Origin: Desulfobacterales bacterium
Lineage (GTDB): Bacteria; Desulfobacterota; DSM-4660; Desulfatiglandales; Desulfatiglandaceae
DNA length: 7,133 nucleotides
Reading direction: 5' to 3'
Assembly: GCA_022013615.1 (NCBI GenBank)
Contig: JAKLQB010000651.1
Location: 1 to 7,133 of the forward strand
The notes under the pieces are model-generated. The model was not told the origin of the DNA. It worked only from the letters and a program-made list of their open reading frames with translations, and did no database searches. Both the position numbers and the translations under genes were made by a program. Positions 5,301 to 7,133 of this stretch are shown in pieces. Within the stretch, counting starts at the first letter, position 1, and each line of letters starts with the position of its first letter.

Positions 5301-6884
5301 ATGAATCTACAGAGACCCAATTCTAATGACGCTCTTGAAACTAAAAATCGTTCTCGGAATGTGGTCCCTCAGTCCGGCATATGCAGTAAATGTATTGACG
5401 GATGCAAGGGAAATTGCGATTTGTTCAGGGCTACTTTCCGGGGGAGAGAACTCCTTTACCCGGAGCCTTTTGGGAGCGTAACAGCAGGTGCGGACAAAGA
5501 CTACCCGGTTGACTATTCCCACCTGAATATTATGGGATATGCCCTGGGAGCAAAGGGAGTGGAACCAGATCCTGATAAAGCCACTTTTCCGGCGGTTAAT
5601 ACTGAAACGTCTTTTGGCGTCACTGAAAAGGTAAAGATGAAAGTGCCCATATTCACTGGTGCCCTTGGCAGCACTGATATTGCGCGCAAAAACTGGGAGC
5701 ATTTTGCAATAGGGGCTGCCATAAGCGGTATCAGCCTGGTTTGCGGTGAAAATGTAGTGGGAATTGACCCGGAACTGGAACTCGACAGCAATGGCAAGGT
5801 TACTAAATCCCCTGAGATGGACCGTCGTGTCAGAGAATATCGCCGCTACCATGAAGGCTATGGGGATATTTTTGTTCAGATGAATGTTGAGGACACGCGC
5901 AACGGCGTAGCCGAATACGTCATTGAAAAACTTGGGGTAGAGACCATTGAGCTAAAATGGGGCCAGGGCGCAAAGTGTATTGGCGGGGAAATCAAGGTAG
6001 GCTCCTTAAAGCGGGCAATAGAACTGAAAAAGCGAGGTTATATAGTAACGCCTGACCCGGAAGCCCCCGCTTCCCAGGCAGCTTTTAAGGCCGGTCCTTT
6101 GAAGCAATTCGAGCGCCATTCCCGCCTCGGATTCATTGATCAGGAGGGCTTTATGAAGGAGGTAGCAAGGATTCGAAAGCTCGGCGCCAAACGTATAACG
6201 CTTAAAACAGGCGCTTATCCTATGAGAGAGCTGGCCATGGCAATACGATGGTCCAGCGATGCAGAAATAGATCTCTTGACCATTGACGGCGCACCGGGCG
6301 GTACGGGCATGAGCCCCTGGAGGATGATGAACGAATGGGGTATACCCTCCATATACCTGCATTCCATGGCGTATGACTTGTGCGAGCGTCTGGCCCAAAA
6401 GGGTAAACGGGTGCCGGATATCTCTTTTGCAGCCGGTTTTTCCTCAGAAGATCATGTCTTCAAGGCGCTGGCTCTGGGAGCCCCTTACTGTAAGGCCGTC
6501 TGTATGGGCCGGGCTTTGATGATCCCTGGCATGGTGGGAAAAAACGCTGAAAAGTGGCTAAGAGGTGAAGATGGCGGGCTTCCTGCAACAGTATCAAGGT
6601 TCGGTTCCACAAAGGAAGAAATATTTATGAACTATGAGGTCCTGAAGGAGAAATACGGCTCCGAAGTAGATGATCTTCCATTAGGGGCTATTGGTTTATA
6701 CAGTGCCACAGACAAAATAAGGGTGGGGCTACAGCAGATCATGGCTGGTTCCAGGAACTGGGAGGTCCAATACATAAGCAGAAAGGATATATTTTCTCTT
6801 ACTGAAGAATGTGCCAAAGTCACGAGTATTCCATATGTCATGGATGCCTATAAGGAAGAGGCACTTGAAATCATTGATGCGTAA
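5301..6884 (+). CDS. Stand-alone FMN-binding glutamate synthase-family protein with N-terminal cysteine cluster
   Basis: This 527-residue protein matches the FMN-binding synthase domain of glutamate synthase (COG0069 type), which reductively aminates 2-oxoglutarate. Seen in the sequence: GQGAKCIGGEI at about 221-231 (cf. QGAKPGEGG in GltB), DGAPGGTGMSP at 329-339, and the FMN phosphate-binding end from AAGFSSEDH (377 onward) to MGRA at 402-405. It lacks the class II amidotransferase domain of full-length GltB, and I see no C-terminal 3Fe-4S motif. Instead, Cys28, Cys31, Cys35 and Cys39 form CX2CX3CX3C near the N-terminus, which could hold an iron-sulfur cluster. The electron donor and nitrogen source are unknown; relatives include N-methylglutamate synthase subunits, so the exact substrate is open. 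I start at ATG 5301, six bases after AAAGGAGG (5287-5294). The frame extends to a GTG at 5205, but that would translate the leader hairpins. Expression is probably controlled by the ANTAR leader directly upstream. Confidence 0.88.
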   Translation: MNLQRPNSNDALETKNRSRNVVPQSGICSKCIDGCKGNCDLFRATFRGRELLYPEPFGSVTAGADKDYPVDYSHLNIMGYALGAKGVEPDPDKATFPAVNTETSFGVTEKVKMKVPIFTGALGSTDIARKNWEHFAIGAAISGISLVCGENVVGIDPELELDSNGKVTKSPEMDRRVREYRRYHEGYGDIFVQMNVEDTRNGVAEYVIEKLGVETIELKWGQGAKCIGGEIKVGSLKRAIELKKRGYIVTPDPEAPASQAAFKAGPLKQFERHSRLGFIDQEGFMKEVARIRKLGAKRITLKTGAYPMRELAMAIRWSSDAEIDLLTIDGAPGGTGMSPWRMMNEWGIPSIYLHSMAYDLCERLAQKGKRVPDISFAAGFSSEDHVFKALALGAPYCKAVCMGRALMIPGMVGKNAEKWLRGEDGGLPATVSRFGSTKEEIFMNYEVLKEKYGSEVDDLPLGAIGLYSATDKIRVGLQQIMAGSRNWEVQYISRKDIFSLTEECAKVTSIPYVMDAYKEEALEIIDA

Positions 6885-6914
6885 CATCTTGATATATCGT
6901 TATTATTAGTATGA

Positions 6915-6943
6915 GGGGCGGCTTGAGAACCGCCTTTTTTTTT
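6915..6943 (+). terminator. Intrinsic terminator after the glutamate synthase gene
   Basis: GGCGG (6917-6921) pairs with CCGCC (6930-6934). The loop region can add TT-AA pairs around GAG with a bulged C, and the upstream GG can wobble-pair with the first T. Nine T (6935-6943) follow. It sits 31 bases after the stop codon, so the gene is probably transcribed alone. Confidence 0.88.
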
Positions 6944-6990
6944 GCCGGATTGTAAGCTAAGGAAAAAAATCCTATTGGTGGTCAGATCGA

Positions 6991-7020
6991 TTGACAAGGC
7001 CATGTAATCGACGTAATAAT
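6991..7020 (+). promoter_or_regulatory. Possible promoter for a gene beyond the right edge
   Basis: A perfect TTGACA (6991-6996) and AATAAT (7015-7020, 5 of 6 matches) are separated by 18 bases. A 6-bp inverted repeat, TCGATT (6987-6992) and AATCGA (7006-7011), overlaps the -35 box and the spacer, a plausible operator position. No reading frame with a ribosome site follows before the window ends, so the target gene is not visible. Confidence 0.35.
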
Positions 7021-7025
7021 ATAAA

Positions 7026-7086
7026 CATAAGGCATAAGGCTTTCCATTCCTTGCGCCTTTCGCCCTGAGCCTTCACCCTGAACCAC
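7026..7086. repeat. Degenerate heptanucleotide tandem repeats
   Basis: CATAAGG is repeated exactly twice (7026-7039). After five bases there is a run of 7-base units with a shared 3' end: CATTCCT (7045), TGCGCCT (7052), TTCGCCC (7059), TGAGCCT (7066), TCACCCT (7073) and the decayed GAACCAC (7080). The units keep a seven-base period with CCT/CCC at positions 5-7. This resembles short tandemly repeated heptamer DNA found between genes in some bacteria. It is not in a reading frame I can support. Confidence 0.55.
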
Positions 7087-7133
7087 AATACTATCTCAAC
7101 CGGGCAGTAAACACCGTGTAATGAGTACCTATA

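Overview
The window carries four solid genes plus regulatory DNA, and the theme is glutamate and nitrogen metabolism. From left to right: a class I glutamine amidotransferase-like gene on the minus strand (43-759); a roughly 400-base divergent spacer; a two-gene plus-strand operon encoding a large (1010-residue) NAD-type glutamate dehydrogenase (1157-4189) and, two bases after its stop, a GAF-ANTAR protein (4192-4935); a 365-base spacer with regulatory elements; a stand-alone FMN-binding glutamate synthase-family protein (5301-6884) that ends in a strong terminator; and about 190 bases of non-coding DNA with short repeats and a possible outward promoter.

The standout signal lies between the ANTAR gene and the glutamate synthase gene. 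The leader at 5191-5271 holds two hairpins with the same hexanucleotide loop (AAAGGC, with A at loop position 1 and G at position 4). The second hairpin shares its loop and 3' arm with the 5' arm of an intrinsic terminator that ends in eight T. This is the architecture known for ANTAR-controlled transcription antitermination, and an ANTAR protein is encoded just upstream. The economical reading is a self-contained switch. By default, transcripts stop before the glutamate synthase gene. When the GAF domain perceives its unknown signal, the ANTAR domain holds the two hairpins and transcription continues. The hairpins and their mutual exclusion are visible in the sequence; the regulatory direction and the ligand are inferred.

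Together, the dehydrogenase (glutamate to 2-oxoglutarate plus ammonium, with NADH) and the glutamate synthase-like enzyme would sit on opposite sides of the glutamate/2-oxoglutarate balance. The GAF-ANTAR protein is co-transcribed with the first and poised to control the second. The divergent amidotransferase may be related or may be a chance neighbour.

Organism: moderate GC, strong Shine-Dalgarno sites, the 115-kDa class of glutamate dehydrogenase, a stand-alone GltS-like protein with an N-terminal cysteine cluster, and repeat-rich intergenic DNA suggest an anaerobic bacterium, perhaps of the Desulfobacterota (former Deltaproteobacteria). This is an impression from protein style, not a demonstrated placement. 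No tRNA, rRNA, CRISPR array, insertion sequence or phage gene was seen.
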